Below are positions 7,972-16,838 of a stretch of DNA of 64,000 nucleotides, piece by piece. A program made the translations under genes and the position numbers. The notes below the pieces were generated by a model. It ran no database searches. It was not told where the DNA came from and saw only the letters and a list, made by a program, of their open reading frames with translations. The stretch is taken from the NCBI GenBank assembly GCA_944381405.1, contig CALWLA010000005.1, positions 1 through 64,000 of the forward strand, given 5' to 3'. Source of the stretch: an uncultured Lachnospiraceae bacterium (lineage in GTDB: Bacteria > Bacillota > Clostridia > Lachnospirales > Lachnospiraceae). Position 1 is the first letter of the stretch; every line of letters begins with the position of its first letter.

Positions 7972-10500
7972 ATGGAGAGCTTAAAGCTGAGAGAGGGTTT
8001 TTATTGGACGGGAATCGTGGATGCGGATCTGCGGGTATTTGATATTATCATGTACACGGAATTCGGCACCACCTACAATTCCTATGTGCTGAAGGCGGGA
8101 GATCAGACGGTGCTGTTTGAGACCGCAAAGGCGAAATTTGTGGAGGAATACCTGGAGGAGCTTTCCCAGATCACGGAGGCGGGATCCATCGACTATCTGG
8201 TGGTGGACCATACGGAGCCGGACCATGCGGGCAGCATCGAAAGGCTTCTGGAGCTGAATCCCGGTATGAAGATCCTGGGCAGTCCCTGCGCTCTGGGCTT
8301 CCTGAAGGAGATCGTCAACAGGGATTTTGTGGGCATTCCGGTGTCTGACGGACAGGAGATGCAGATCGGAAACAAGAAACTCCGCTTCCTTTCCGTGCCG
8401 AATCTCCACTGGCCGGATACGATCTATACCTATATCGAGGAGGATCAGATTCTTGTGACCTGCGATTCCTTTGGCTCCCATTACGCGGCGGAAAGCGTGC
8501 TTTTGAGCGGCGTAAAGAACTGGGAAGATTACAGGAAGGCGGCGAAATATTATTTCGACAACATCATCGGCCCCTTCAAGCTCTATATGCAGAAGGCCCT
8601 GAAAAAGATCGAGGGGCTGGACATCTCCATGATCTGCACGGGACACGGTCCTGTGATCGACGAAAAGGTGGATCTGATCATCAATACCTACCAGGAGTGG
8701 AGCCGGACAGACAATCCCAATCCCCGCAAAACGGTGATCATGCCTTACGTCAGCGCTTATGGCTATACCAGGAGCCTGGCGGAACGGATCGCAGAAGGCA
8801 TCCGGGACAGCGGAGAGGTGGATGTCAGGCTTTACGACATGGTGGAAGCGGATCAGGGCAAGGTCCTTGGGGAACTGGGCTATGCCGACGGCATCCTGCT
8901 GGGCTCCCCCACCATCGTTGGAGAGGCTTTAAAGCCCATCTGGGATCTGACCACATCCATGTTTGCAGAGACCCACGGCGGCAAGCTGGCGGCGGCCTTC
9001 GGAAGCTATGGATGGAGCGGAGAGGCGGTGCCTCATCTGACGGAGCGTTTAAAACAGCTTCGGATGCGGGTGCTGGATGGCTTCCGGGTGCGGTTCAAGC
9101 CCAGCGAAAATCAGCTGCAGGACGCCTATGACTACGGCTTTAACTTTGGCTGCGCTTTGCTGGAAAAGGAAAACCCCAAGAAAAAGGGTGGACGCAGGCT
9201 TGTGAAATGCCTGGTGTGCGGCGCGATCTTCGACGCTTCCCTGGAGATCTGCCCTGTCTGCGGCGTGGGCAAGGAAAACTTCATCGAGGTGGAGGCGGAG
9301 GAAAATACCTTCTCCAACAACACCGAGGAGTTTTATGTGATCCTGGGAAATGGAGCCGCGGGCTTCCATGCGGCAAAGGCCATCCGGGAACGGGACAAGA
9401 CCGGCACCGTGGTGATGATCTCTGACGAGCCCTGGCCGAGCTATAACCGGCCTATGCTGACAAAGTCCATCATGTCAGGGCTTACGGCGGAGCAGATCGA
9501 GATCGAGCCCAAGGCCTGGTACGAGGAGCAGAACATCTATCAGATCCTGGGCCGCAAGGTGCAGAAGATCGATGTCGCGGCGCATAAGGTGCTGCTGGAC
9601 GACGGCAACAGCTATCACTATACAAGGCTGATCTATGCCCTGGGCTCCGAGTGCTTTATTCCGCCCATTTCCGGAACGGACAAGGCGGGCGTTTATGCCA
9701 TCCGCAGGCTCTCCGATACGGAAAAGGTAGCGGCGAGACTGGAGACCGCAAAGCATGCGGCGGTGATCGGCGGCGGCGTGCTGGGCCTGGAGGCTGCCTG
9801 GGAGCTTCGGAAAGCAGGCTGCCAGGTGACGGTGCTGGAGATGGCGCCGGTGCTGATGGGACGGCAGCTGGATGCGGCAGCAGGGCAGATGCTCAAAGAG
9901 ATCAGCGAATCTCAGGGCATTGAGATCCGCACAGGCGTGCAGATCGAGGCCATCGAAGGCGGAGCCGAGGCAGAGGGTGTAAAGCTTTCCGACGGCGCAG
10001 TGATTCCCGCAGAGCTGGTGGTGATCTCTGCAGGCGTGCGGGCCAATGCGGCTCTGGCGAAGGATGCGGGTATAGACACAGACCGGGCCGTGATCGTCAA
10101 CGAAAGGATGGAGACCAGCCTGCCGGACATCTATGCCTGCGGAGACTGCGCTCAGCACGAGGGCGTGAACCTGGGCATCTGGCCCCAGGCAGTGGAGGAA
10201 GGTACAGTGGCGGGAGCCCAGGCGGCGGGAGACAAGGATGCGGTTTACAAGCCCGTCTCTGCAGCTCTGAGCTTCAACGGCATGAACACCTCTCTCTTTG
10301 CAGCGGGGGACAATGGCAAGCAGCCGGAGCTGATCTATAAGACCGTGGAATTCCGGGATCCGGCCAGAAAGCAGTATCAGAAGTATTACTTCCGCAACAA
10401 CCGTCTCTGCGGCGTGATCCTGCTGGGAGACACCAGCCGGATGGCGGAGATGACGGAGGCCCTGGAAAAGCATAAGACCTACCAGGAGATCCTGGGATAA
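7972..10500 (+). CDS. Flavodiiron protein - rubredoxin - NADH:rubredoxin reductase fusion
   Basis: 842 residues in one chain. Domains in order: metallo-beta-lactamase-like diiron domain (about 1-250) with ligands in DHTEPDH (His80, Glu82, Asp84, His85) and GHGPVID; flavodoxin FMN domain (about 255-400, PYVSAYGYTRSLAE); rubredoxin-like knuckles CLVCG and CPVCG (about 410-432); and a two-dinucleotide-fold reductase (about 445-842) with FAD motif GNGAAGFHAAK, NAD motif GGGVLGLEAAWELR and YACGDCAQHEG. This architecture matches the multidomain class F flavodiiron proteins of clostridia, which reduce O2 to water directly with NADH. The start at 7972 has AGGAGG five bases upstream. It is followed by a terminator and works alongside rubrerythrin in oxygen tolerance. 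Confidence 0.95.
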   Translation: MESLKLREGFYWTGIVDADLRVFDIIMYTEFGTTYNSYVLKAGDQTVLFETAKAKFVEEYLEELSQITEAGSIDYLVVDHTEPDHAGSIERLLELNPGMKILGSPCALGFLKEIVNRDFVGIPVSDGQEMQIGNKKLRFLSVPNLHWPDTIYTYIEEDQILVTCDSFGSHYAAESVLLSGVKNWEDYRKAAKYYFDNIIGPFKLYMQKALKKIEGLDISMICTGHGPVIDEKVDLIINTYQEWSRTDNPNPRKTVIMPYVSAYGYTRSLAERIAEGIRDSGEVDVRLYDMVEADQGKVLGELGYADGILLGSPTIVGEALKPIWDLTTSMFAETHGGKLAAAFGSYGWSGEAVPHLTERLKQLRMRVLDGFRVRFKPSENQLQDAYDYGFNFGCALLEKENPKKKGGRRLVKCLVCGAIFDASLEICPVCGVGKENFIEVEAEENTFSNNTEEFYVILGNGAAGFHAAKAIRERDKTGTVVMISDEPWPSYNRPMLTKSIMSGLTAEQIEIEPKAWYEEQNIYQILGRKVQKIDVAAHKVLLDDGNSYHYTRLIYALGSECFIPPISGTDKAGVYAIRRLSDTEKVAARLETAKHAAVIGGGVLGLEAAWELRKAGCQVTVLEMAPVLMGRQLDAAAGQMLKEISESQGIEIRTGVQIEAIEGGAEAEGVKLSDGAVIPAELVVISAGVRANAALAKDAGIDTDRAVIVNERMETSLPDIYACGDCAQHEGVNLGIWPQAVEEGTVAGAQAAGDKDAVYKPVSAALSFNGMNTSLFAAGDNGKQPELIYKTVEFRDPARKQYQKYYFRNNRLCGVILLGDTSRMAEMTEALEKHKTYQEILG

Positions 10501-10536
10501 GAAGGAAAAACATAATAAAGCAAAAGTATAACAAAG

Positions 10537-10597
10537 AAACCCCTGCGGGAAGTCCTGAACGAACGTTGAAAAGGACTTTTCTGCAGGGGTCTTTTTG
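10537..10597. terminator. Bidirectional terminator between convergent genes
   Basis: A long stem, ACCCCTGC (about 10539) with GCAGGGGT (about 10583-10590), reinforced by inner AGTCC/GGACT pairing. T-runs occur on both strands, so it can serve the flavodiiron gene and the convergent regulator. Confidence 0.75.
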
Positions 10598-10612
10598 ACG
10601 GGGTTTTTAGTT

Positions 10613-11956
10613 TTATGTCTTCTGGCTTTCGGAAAGGGACTTTTCAGTCCATACATAGACGCCCTCGGGACGGCCTTTTGTGGTGGAACGGGTCTTATAA
10701 GCGACTCTCAGCCACCCTTCCTGTGTCAGCACAGTCAGAAACCGATTGGCGCTGCGTTTGGTGATGCCAAGGAACAGAGCCAGTTCCCGGGCAGTCAGTT
10801 CCTTTTTTTCTGAGGCATTGAAAGCCGCATAAATCTTTTGGATGGTCAGGGGGGATAAAGCGGATTTCAGGCCGGAGGGCAGCTCTTTTCCAACCACCAT
10901 GACCGGCTGTCTGCCTGCAGTCCCGAGAGGGCCGATCAGCTGGTCTCCTTCGTTGATGAAATAACTTCCGCAGCCCTTTTGTGCGGATTCCAGACAGGCG
11001 TTTAAGGCGTTAAGCCGCGCCTGCGCCAAAGTGGAGCCGGTGCCGTAGCCGATGTGGCAGGAGAGGCTTTCTCCGATGAAATCCCGCAGGCTGTCTTCCT
11101 GAAAATCCTGGGTCCAAAGAGCCAGTTCTTTCTTGGATGCGACGATTTCCAGCCCGTAACGTCGCCGCTGAACGGAGAAATTGATCATGGAGGAATTGAT
11201 GAACTCTATGACAAGGTTTTCAAGCTGGTTGTAGCTGTAATCCAGGGAACTGGAAAAGGGCTTAGGACCCTTTGGTTCTTCCGGTTTCAAGATCACGATG
11301 CCGGGAATGGTCTCCCGAAGCTTCAAAAGCTCGATCTCCTGCAGCAGGGAAAGACAGATGCCTTGAACATATTTTTCGCTGGGATAAGGAAAATAAACCT
11401 TGACGCCGGCTTCTTTTAAGGCAGGGACAATACTGGAAAGCCGGGAGATGGAAAGGTCGGTCTTTCCCTCCATCCAAAGGGAAAGGTGCTTTTCATACTG
11501 CTCTTTTTCCACCTGCCGCATGCGTTCCAGGCTGAAGTCTTCATCTGACAGGGCTGTAATATCCGGCAGAGAGGCCTTTCCCTCTATAAAGTCGGCCAGG
11601 CTGACGCCAAAAAGCTCCACAATATCTGCATAAACCCGATGGAAATCCAACTGACGGTTTTGTTCCAGCAGCTTCAGCAAAAGGCGGAACAGGGCGGCGT
11701 CGTCCGTGTTGAAAAAAGCGACAGGACGGCGCTCTGTCGGACAGGAAAGCTTCAGCATATGGGCTGGAAAGCTTCCGCTGGTGAGAATGCCGTCGAATTC
11801 CTCTGTGATCTGCTGTGCGATCTGAGGAATGTCTTCAAAGACATGGTATGTAAAAATGCGGTAGGAAAACCTGTCTGAAAATTTTTTTAAAATGGAGTCT
11901 GTAAAATCCTTCAAAAGCTCCGTGACGATCACGGCAATTTTTCTGCTCAAATCCAT
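10613..11956 (-). CDS. Transcriptional regulator with C-terminal winged helix (divergent to amidohydrolase operon)
   Basis: 447 residues from the ATG at 11956; a TTG at 11977 in the same frame is an alternative. The N-terminal 120 residues look like a PrpR-N/sensor-type alpha-beta domain (FDGILTSGSFPAHML). A central part resembles the degenerate GGDEF-like fold of CdaR/PucR-type regulators (CHIGYGTGSTLAQARLNALNA, about 310-335). The C-terminus is a winged helix-turn-helix (LTARELALFLGITKRSANRFL). Specific family not recognised. It is divergent from an M20 amidohydrolase and an MFS transporter, separated by a 250-bp region holding a strong promoter and a palindrome, so it is the likely local regulator of those genes. 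Confidence 0.75.
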   Translation of the reverse strand: MDLSRKIAVIVTELLKDFTDSILKKFSDRFSYRIFTYHVFEDIPQIAQQITEEFDGILTSGSFPAHMLKLSCPTERRPVAFFNTDDAALFRLLLKLLEQNRQLDFHRVYADIVELFGVSLADFIEGKASLPDITALSDEDFSLERMRQVEKEQYEKHLSLWMEGKTDLSISRLSSIVPALKEAGVKVYFPYPSEKYVQGICLSLLQEIELLKLRETIPGIVILKPEEPKGPKPFSSSLDYSYNQLENLVIEFINSSMINFSVQRRRYGLEIVASKKELALWTQDFQEDSLRDFIGESLSCHIGYGTGSTLAQARLNALNACLESAQKGCGSYFINEGDQLIGPLGTAGRQPVMVVGKELPSGLKSALSPLTIQKIYAAFNASEKKELTARELALFLGITKRSANRFLTVLTQEGWLRVAYKTRSTTKGRPEGVYVWTEKSLSESQKT

Positions 11957-12088
11957 AAACCTCTTTATTCGTTTCAATTCGTCGTTTATTTATTTTACCA
12001 CAAAGGGCCGAAATCGGCATCTGAAAAAAATAGTGCACAAAAAGCAAAAGGCTTTTCTGGAAAAGTCTACGAAAATATGAAAAGCAGA

Positions 12089-12116
12089 TTGACAAAAAGG
12101 TGACGAGAAGTATAAT
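12089..12116 (+). promoter_or_regulatory. Near-consensus promoter of amidohydrolase-MFS operon
   Basis: TTGACA (12089-12094), a 16-bp spacer and TATAAT (12111-12116). Both boxes match the consensus, so the promoter should be strong unless repressed. Transcription should begin near 12123. Confidence 0.8.
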
Positions 12117-12126
12117 AAGGGTTATT

Positions 12127-12140
12127 AAAGACATGTCTTT
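12127..12140. promoter_or_regulatory. Perfect 14-bp palindrome, candidate operator
   Basis: AAAGACATGTCTTT is a perfect palindrome placed about +4 to +17 relative to the predicted start of transcription. A looser AT-rich dyad follows at 12141-12156. A repressor bound here would block the promoter; the divergent regulator at 10.6-12.0 kb is the obvious candidate. Confidence 0.55.
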
Positions 12141-12210
12141 ATATAGTCTCTATATAAAAATCATCGATGCAGGAAAAGAAAAAAGAAGGGAACAGAGAGA
12201 AGGAGCGGCT

Positions 12211-13380
12211 ATGAATGAATTTTTAAAACGGGCAAAGGAACTGGAAGGCGAAATGCAGAAGGTGCGCAGGCATCTGCATCAGAATGCTGAGGCGGGAGAA
12301 GATCTGCCAAACACGACAAAATATGTGATGGACAGGCTTCGGGAGATCGGGCTGGAACCCCAGGAGATCTGCCAGTCAGGGATCACGGCATTGATCAAAG
12401 GCGGCATGCCGGGAAAGACCATCCTTTTGAGAGCCGATATGGATGCGCTGCCCATGAAGGAAGACAACGATCTGCCTTTCCATACGGTTACAGATGCAGC
12501 GCATAACTGCGGACATGACATTCATACGGCTATGCTGTTGGGAACGGCCCGGATGCTTTACGAAAAGAGAGGGGAGCTTCATGGAAATGTAAAGCTGATG
12601 TTTCAGCCTGCTGAGGAGGTTTTCAAGGGCTCTGAAAAAATGATTCAGGCAGGTATTCTGGAAAATCCGAAAGTGGATGCTGCGGCAGGCATGCATGTCA
12701 TGCTGGATACCGAGGTGCCTTCTTTAAACTATGGAATCGGCTATATGACTTCTTCCTGCGACGGATTTAAGATCACTGTGAATGGTGTGGGCTGTCACGG
12801 AGCCATGCCCCATATGGGAATCGACCCTATCAATATCGGCATGCATATCTACAGCGCTTTTCAGAATCTGATAGCCAGAGAAAGCGATCCGGCACAGAAA
12901 GCAAGCCTGACCCTTGGGGCGTTTCAGGCAGGTTCCACTACGAATATCATCCCTGACAAGGCGGTTCTGATGGGCACCCTGCGGACCTATGATCAGAAGC
13001 TTCGGGAAACGCTGGTCAGAAGAATGCACGAGATCCTGGAGGGTATGGAAAAAGCGTTCAACGTATCCATCGATTATGAAGTGGTATCCAAGGTGCCCTC
13101 CACATACTCCGACCCGGAGCTGACAGAGGAACTGGCATCCTATGCCGGAGAGCTCCTTCCGGATTTCATCAAGATCAGGGACTATAGGGTGACGCCCTCC
13201 GATGATTTTGCGTTTGTTTCTCAGAAGGTGCCGACGACCTATTTTATGATCGGAGCAAAGGTGGAAGGCTGCAATGTGCAGCATCATAATCCTGGCGTTT
13301 TATTTGATGAAAGCGTGTTGCCCTATGGCGCTGCGGTACACGCGCAGATCGCATATCGCTGGCTGAACAGAGAGGGATAA
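12211..13380 (+). CDS. M20D family amidohydrolase (HipO/N-acyl-amino-acid type)
   Basis: 389 residues. Zinc-dependent cytosolic hydrolase of N-acylated amino acids or related amides. Motifs: LRADMDALPM, HNCGHDIHTAMLLG (metal ligands), FQPAEE (catalytic glutamates) and the dimerisation lid with GCHGAMPHMGIDP. The ATG at 12211 is preceded by GAAGGAG; the frame is open further up, but that part contains the promoter and operator. The next gene, four bases on, is an MFS transporter, so the operon probably imports a conjugated amino acid and hydrolyses it. Substrate unknown. Confidence 0.9.
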   Translation: MNEFLKRAKELEGEMQKVRRHLHQNAEAGEDLPNTTKYVMDRLREIGLEPQEICQSGITALIKGGMPGKTILLRADMDALPMKEDNDLPFHTVTDAAHNCGHDIHTAMLLGTARMLYEKRGELHGNVKLMFQPAEEVFKGSEKMIQAGILENPKVDAAAGMHVMLDTEVPSLNYGIGYMTSSCDGFKITVNGVGCHGAMPHMGIDPINIGMHIYSAFQNLIARESDPAQKASLTLGAFQAGSTTNIIPDKAVLMGTLRTYDQKLRETLVRRMHEILEGMEKAFNVSIDYEVVSKVPSTYSDPELTEELASYAGELLPDFIKIRDYRVTPSDDFAFVSQKVPTTYFMIGAKVEGCNVQHHNPGVLFDESVLPYGAAVHAQIAYRWLNREG

Positions 13381-13384
13381 AAAA

Positions 13385-14629
13385 ATGAAAGAAAGAAAAG
13401 TTTTTTACGGATGGTATGTGGTGATCGGATGCCTTCTGATCACCTGTACGCTGGTGCCGCCGATCATGGCGCTGAGCAGTAAGTTTCTGATGCAGGTGAC
13501 AGAGGAACTTCAGATTTCGAGAAGCGCCTTCACTTTGGCAAATACGATTCTCCAGGGACTGGGAATTTTCCTTTCGCCCTTTGTTTCGGCAAAGCTTGCC
13601 AAGGGAGACATGAAGAAAATACAGACGATCAGCATTGTTGGTTTCGCAGTGTCCTACGCGTCTTATTCTCTGGCGCAGAACGTTGTGCATCTTTACATTT
13701 CATCGATTTTTATCGGCATTTTTTATCTGAATGCCACTTTGATCCCTGTGAGCATGATGATCACGAACTGGTTCACGAAAAAAAGAGGTCTGGCGATGAG
13801 CATCGCCATGGCGGGGATCGGAATTGGCGGCGCAGTATTCAGCCCTATCGTAACCGCCCTGCTGACCCGTTACGGATGGAGACATACTTACCAGATCATG
13901 GCTGTGATCATGCTGGTGATCGCGCTCCCTGCGGCGATTTTCCTTTTGAAGAAAAGACCGGAGGAGATGGGGCTTAAGCCATATGGAAGCGATGAGGTGT
14001 CAGACATCCAGAAGAAGAGCGGAAAAACAGTAATGACCCTCAGCGTACAGGGGTCAAGAATGAAACCCTTCTTTCTCCTTTTGATCGTCGGAATGATCTG
14101 CAATGGCCTGATCAATTCCGGCGCGCTGGGACAGTTTCCGGCGGCCCTGGAAGAGCTTCAGGGCGTCGAGGTACAGGCAGTGATCATTTCCATGTATTCC
14201 ATGATCGGCATATTCGGAAAGCTGGTATTGGGCTGGCTGAACGACCGTTACGGCGTTGTGGTAAGCACGGCCTTCGGATGCATTACCTTTGCGGCATCCT
14301 TTATATTTATCCTGATGGGAAGCAACGTCACCATGCTCTATATCATGGCTGTGCTGTTTGGCCTGGGAGACGCCATCGGCACCGTGACGCCGCCCTTGAT
14401 CACCGGCGCGGTATTTGATACGGAAAAATACGGGGAGGCCTATGGCATTGCCAACAGCTTCAATCAGATCGGACTGACCTTCGGTTCCCTGCTGGTAGCC
14501 GGTATCTATGACCTCAGCGGTTCCTATAATCCGGCATGGATCCTCCTTCTGATCCTGACTCTGGCAGCGTTCTTTGGCTGGATCGGATCTTATCAGATGG
14601 CAAAAAAATATCATAAGACGGTAGAGTAA
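13385..14629 (+). CDS. MFS transporter (oxalate/formate antiporter-like)
   Basis: 414 residues with about 12 membrane segments. It starts KVFYGWYVVIGCLLITCTL, an opening typical of the monocarboxylate/oxalate-formate branch of the major facilitator superfamily. The central loop (about 195-215) is charged, and the second half begins at FFLLLIVGMICNGLINSGA. It lies 4 bases after the M20 amidohydrolase, so the two probably form one uptake/processing operon. A hairpin terminator follows. Substrate not identifiable. Confidence 0.85.
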   Translation: MKERKVFYGWYVVIGCLLITCTLVPPIMALSSKFLMQVTEELQISRSAFTLANTILQGLGIFLSPFVSAKLAKGDMKKIQTISIVGFAVSYASYSLAQNVVHLYISSIFIGIFYLNATLIPVSMMITNWFTKKRGLAMSIAMAGIGIGGAVFSPIVTALLTRYGWRHTYQIMAVIMLVIALPAAIFLLKKRPEEMGLKPYGSDEVSDIQKKSGKTVMTLSVQGSRMKPFFLLLIVGMICNGLINSGALGQFPAALEELQGVEVQAVIISMYSMIGIFGKLVLGWLNDRYGVVVSTAFGCITFAASFIFILMGSNVTMLYIMAVLFGLGDAIGTVTPPLITGAVFDTEKYGEAYGIANSFNQIGLTFGSLLVAGIYDLSGSYNPAWILLLILTLAAFFGWIGSYQMAKKYHKTVE

Positions 14630-14641
14630 AGTGGAATTTTT

Positions 14642-14674
14642 AAGCGGCATGGCGAAAAGCTATGCCGCTTTTTC
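14642..14674 (+). terminator. Intrinsic terminator after MFS gene
   Basis: Stem AAGCGGCAT (14642-14650) and ATGCCGCTT (14662-14670), followed by TTTT. Confidence 0.8.
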
Positions 14675-14701
14675 CTTGCAGAAAATGCGGTGCGGCAGAA
14701 C

Positions 14702-14800
14702 TTTCGTTGTAAAAAGTGTGCTGTGATGCTGGTTTTTCGTTGTAAAAAGTGTGCCAGCATAACACTTTTTCAGTGTAAAAAATGTCGCTCGATATGGGTT
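14702..14800 (+). repeat. Three tandem 33-bp repeats upstream of DUF4143 ATPase
   Basis: Units start at 14702, 14735 and 14768. Units 1 and 2 share an identical 20-base core; unit 3 is degenerate. Between units 2 and 3, AAAAAGTGT (14744-14752) and ACACTTTTT (14762-14770) form a perfect 9-bp inverted repeat. In one frame each unit would encode an 11-residue FRCKKC-type repeat, but the better start codon of the ATPase lies downstream. Confidence 0.7.
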
Positions 14801-14804
14801 TTTA

Positions 14805-14833
14805 TTGAATATTGGGAACTTTGCATGTATGAT
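14805..14833 (+). promoter_or_regulatory. Promoter of DUF4143 ATPase
   Basis: TTGAAT (14805-14810), a 17-bp spacer and TATGAT (14828-14833). It sits directly downstream of the 33-bp repeats and about 30 bases ahead of the start codon. Confidence 0.55.
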
Positions 14834-14863
14834 ATAGATAATGAGATGTCAAGGAGGTATGAT

Positions 14864-16180
14864 ATGTACCGTTCTGCGATTGAAAAACTGCATCGATGGA
14901 AGGACAGCAAACGCCGCAAGCCCCTGATCATCCAGGGGGCCAGACAGGTAGGAAAAACCTGGCTCATGAAGGAATTTGGCCGGAGGGCCTATGCCGATAC
15001 GGTATACATCAATTTCGATGCCAATTCCAGAATGGCAGAGCTCTTTGCTTCCGATCTGAACACAGACCGGCTGATCATGGGGATAGAGCTTTATGCCGGA
15101 AGAAAGATCGATCCGGAGCACACGCTTTTGATCTTTGATGAGGTACAGGAAGTCCCGAGGGCCCTTTCTTCATTAAAGTATTTTTGTGAAAATGCGCCGG
15201 AATACCACATTGTCTGCGCCGGATCCCTTCTGGGGATCGCCCTGCATGAGGGAACCTCCTTTCCGGTGGGAAAAGTGGATTTCCTGCAGCTGTGTCCCCT
15301 TTCCTTCAAAGAGTTTCTGATGGCTGTGACAGGAAAGCAATACGCTGAACTTTTGGAAAAACGGGACTACCAGATGGTTACAGCTTTTCGAGACACCTAT
15401 ATCGACGCGCTGAAACAGTATTATTTTGTTGGCGGGATGCCGGAAGCCGTGCAGAGCTTTGCAGAAGAACGGGATTTTTCCGCAGTCCGGGAGATCCAGA
15501 AACACATACTGGAAGCTTATGAACAGGATTTTTCCAAACATGCGCCTTTGGAAATGGTTCCGAAGATCCGCATGGTGTGGAACAGCATCCCTTCCCAGCT
15601 GGCAAAGGAAAACAAAAAATTTGTTTATGGATTGGTGCGTGAGGGAGGCCGGGCCAAGGATTATGAAACAGCGATCATGTGGCTTTGCGACTGCGGACTT
15701 GTGCATAAGATCGGCCGGGTCAATGCCGCAGGGCTCCCGCTGAAAGCCTATGAGGATCTGAAGGCCTTTAAGCTTTTCCTCCTGGATGTGGGCTTGCTTG
15801 GCTGCATGGCAGGGTTAAAGCAGCAGACCTTGCTGGATGGAAACGATCTGTTTGTGGAGTTCAAAGGCGCCCTGACGGAACAATATGTCTGCCAGCAGCT
15901 AAAAACTATAGACGGGTTAAACGTATATTACTATACCAACGATAGGGGATCCTGCGAGGTGGACTTTGTGATCGATACAGGGGAACAGGTGATCCCGGTA
16001 GAGGTAAAGGCGGAAGTCAATCTGAAGGCAAAAAGCCTGAAAACGTATCTTGAAAAATTTCAGCCTGAGCTGGCTGTCCGCACTTCTATGGCGGACTACA
16101 GGAAAGAAGAGCGCCTTGTGAATCTACCGTTGTATGCGGTGGAGGAAATCAACGAAGTTATTTCCGAAACAGAAAGCTGA
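14864..16180 (+). CDS. AAA ATPase with DUF4143 C-terminal domain
   Basis: 438 residues from the ATG at 14864, selected for the AAGGAGGT seven bases upstream. The N-terminal AAA domain has Walker A GARQVGKTW (about 23-31) and Walker B LLIFDEVQEVP. The C-terminal half is the DUF4143 type, with a nuclease-like motif YTNDRGSCEVDFVID and IPVEVKAE (about 375-400). This last part resembles a PD-(D/E)xK fold. Members are scattered through anaerobe genomes as solitary genes; function is not established, and links to mobile or selfish elements have been suggested. Here it stands alone with its own promoter and terminator and unusual repeats upstream. Confidence 0.9.
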   Translation: MYRSAIEKLHRWKDSKRRKPLIIQGARQVGKTWLMKEFGRRAYADTVYINFDANSRMAELFASDLNTDRLIMGIELYAGRKIDPEHTLLIFDEVQEVPRALSSLKYFCENAPEYHIVCAGSLLGIALHEGTSFPVGKVDFLQLCPLSFKEFLMAVTGKQYAELLEKRDYQMVTAFRDTYIDALKQYYFVGGMPEAVQSFAEERDFSAVREIQKHILEAYEQDFSKHAPLEMVPKIRMVWNSIPSQLAKENKKFVYGLVREGGRAKDYETAIMWLCDCGLVHKIGRVNAAGLPLKAYEDLKAFKLFLLDVGLLGCMAGLKQQTLLDGNDLFVEFKGALTEQYVCQQLKTIDGLNVYYYTNDRGSCEVDFVIDTGEQVIPVEVKAEVNLKAKSLKTYLEKFQPELAVRTSMADYRKEERLVNLPLYAVEEINEVISETES

Positions 16181-16206
16181 ACGCTTTAGGTTGTATATGC
16201 TTTACC

Positions 16207-16252
16207 AAAAAGGATGTCCCTCCGCTCTTTGCGGAAAAGGACATCCTTTTTT
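16207..16252. terminator. Bidirectional terminator between DUF4143 ATPase and queT
   Basis: AAAAGGATGTCC (about 16208) pairs with GGACATCCTTTT (about 16239-16250), with an A-run before and a T-run after, so it works on both strands. Confidence 0.8.
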
Positions 16253-16301
16253 GCGCTTTTCAGCGCCGTTTTCCATATTTATTTTTTAGCGATGCTGCGC
16301 C

Positions 16302-16826
16302 TTACAGGGCCTGCCGGGACCGGAAGATGGCGGAACCATATTTTTCCAGAACGCCCATCAGCACGGAGCCCAGAACGCCCACGGCCAGCACTTCCCCAAG
16401 GCCTACCGTCAGCATCATAAAGGGCACCAGATCGGGAACGCCGTAGGCATATTTCAGCACAAAGGGGATGATCAGGGCGTTGCTCAGGATCGGGGGCAGC
16501 AGGGCCAGACGCTTTCCATGAGGGATGCCTGTTTTTCCGATCCACCAGGTTCCGACTGCGCCGATCAGGGTCGCCAGGGTTCCGAAGACGATGTCCGGAA
16601 GGGGCGCTCCGCCGATGAAGTTCGCCAGAAGGCAGCCGATGGTCACGCCGGGGATGCCTGCCGGGGTAAAGAAGGGCAGCACGCAGAGCATTTCGCTGAT
16701 GCGGAACTGTACCGGTCCGAAGGCGATAGGCTGAAAGGGCAGGAACAGCGCCAGATAAAGGGCGGCGATCACTGCAGCCTGGGTGAGGAGCAGGGTGTTC
16801 CCCATGGTGTTGCTTGTGTGTTTCAT
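16302..16826 (-). CDS. queT: QueT, preQ1/queuosine-precursor ECF transporter S component
   Basis: 174 residues, six predicted membrane segments. QueT is the substrate-binding membrane component of an energy-coupling factor transporter importing a queuosine precursor. Sequence features fit the family: FGPVQFRISEMLCVLPFF, GVTIGCLLANFIGG and IGAVGTWWIGK. The identification is strongly supported by a preQ1-I riboswitch immediately upstream. The energising EcfA/T proteins are not in the window and would be shared. GGAG precedes the start and lies inside the riboswitch tail. Confidence 0.93.
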   Translation of the reverse strand: MKHTSNTMGNTLLLTQAAVIAALYLALFLPFQPIAFGPVQFRISEMLCVLPFFTPAGIPGVTIGCLLANFIGGAPLPDIVFGTLATLIGAVGTWWIGKTGIPHGKRLALLPPILSNALIIPFVLKYAYGVPDLVPFMMLTVGLGEVLAVGVLGSVLMGVLEKYGSAIFRSRQAL

Positions 16827-16838
16827 ATTCAGTTTTCT

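Noticed and set aside
14690..14863. N-terminal extension of the DUF4143 ATPase with FRCKKC repeats.
   Set aside because: A strong ribosome binding site and promoter place the start at 14864, where the sequence also matches the usual family start; the upstream frame is open by chance of the 33-bp repeats.
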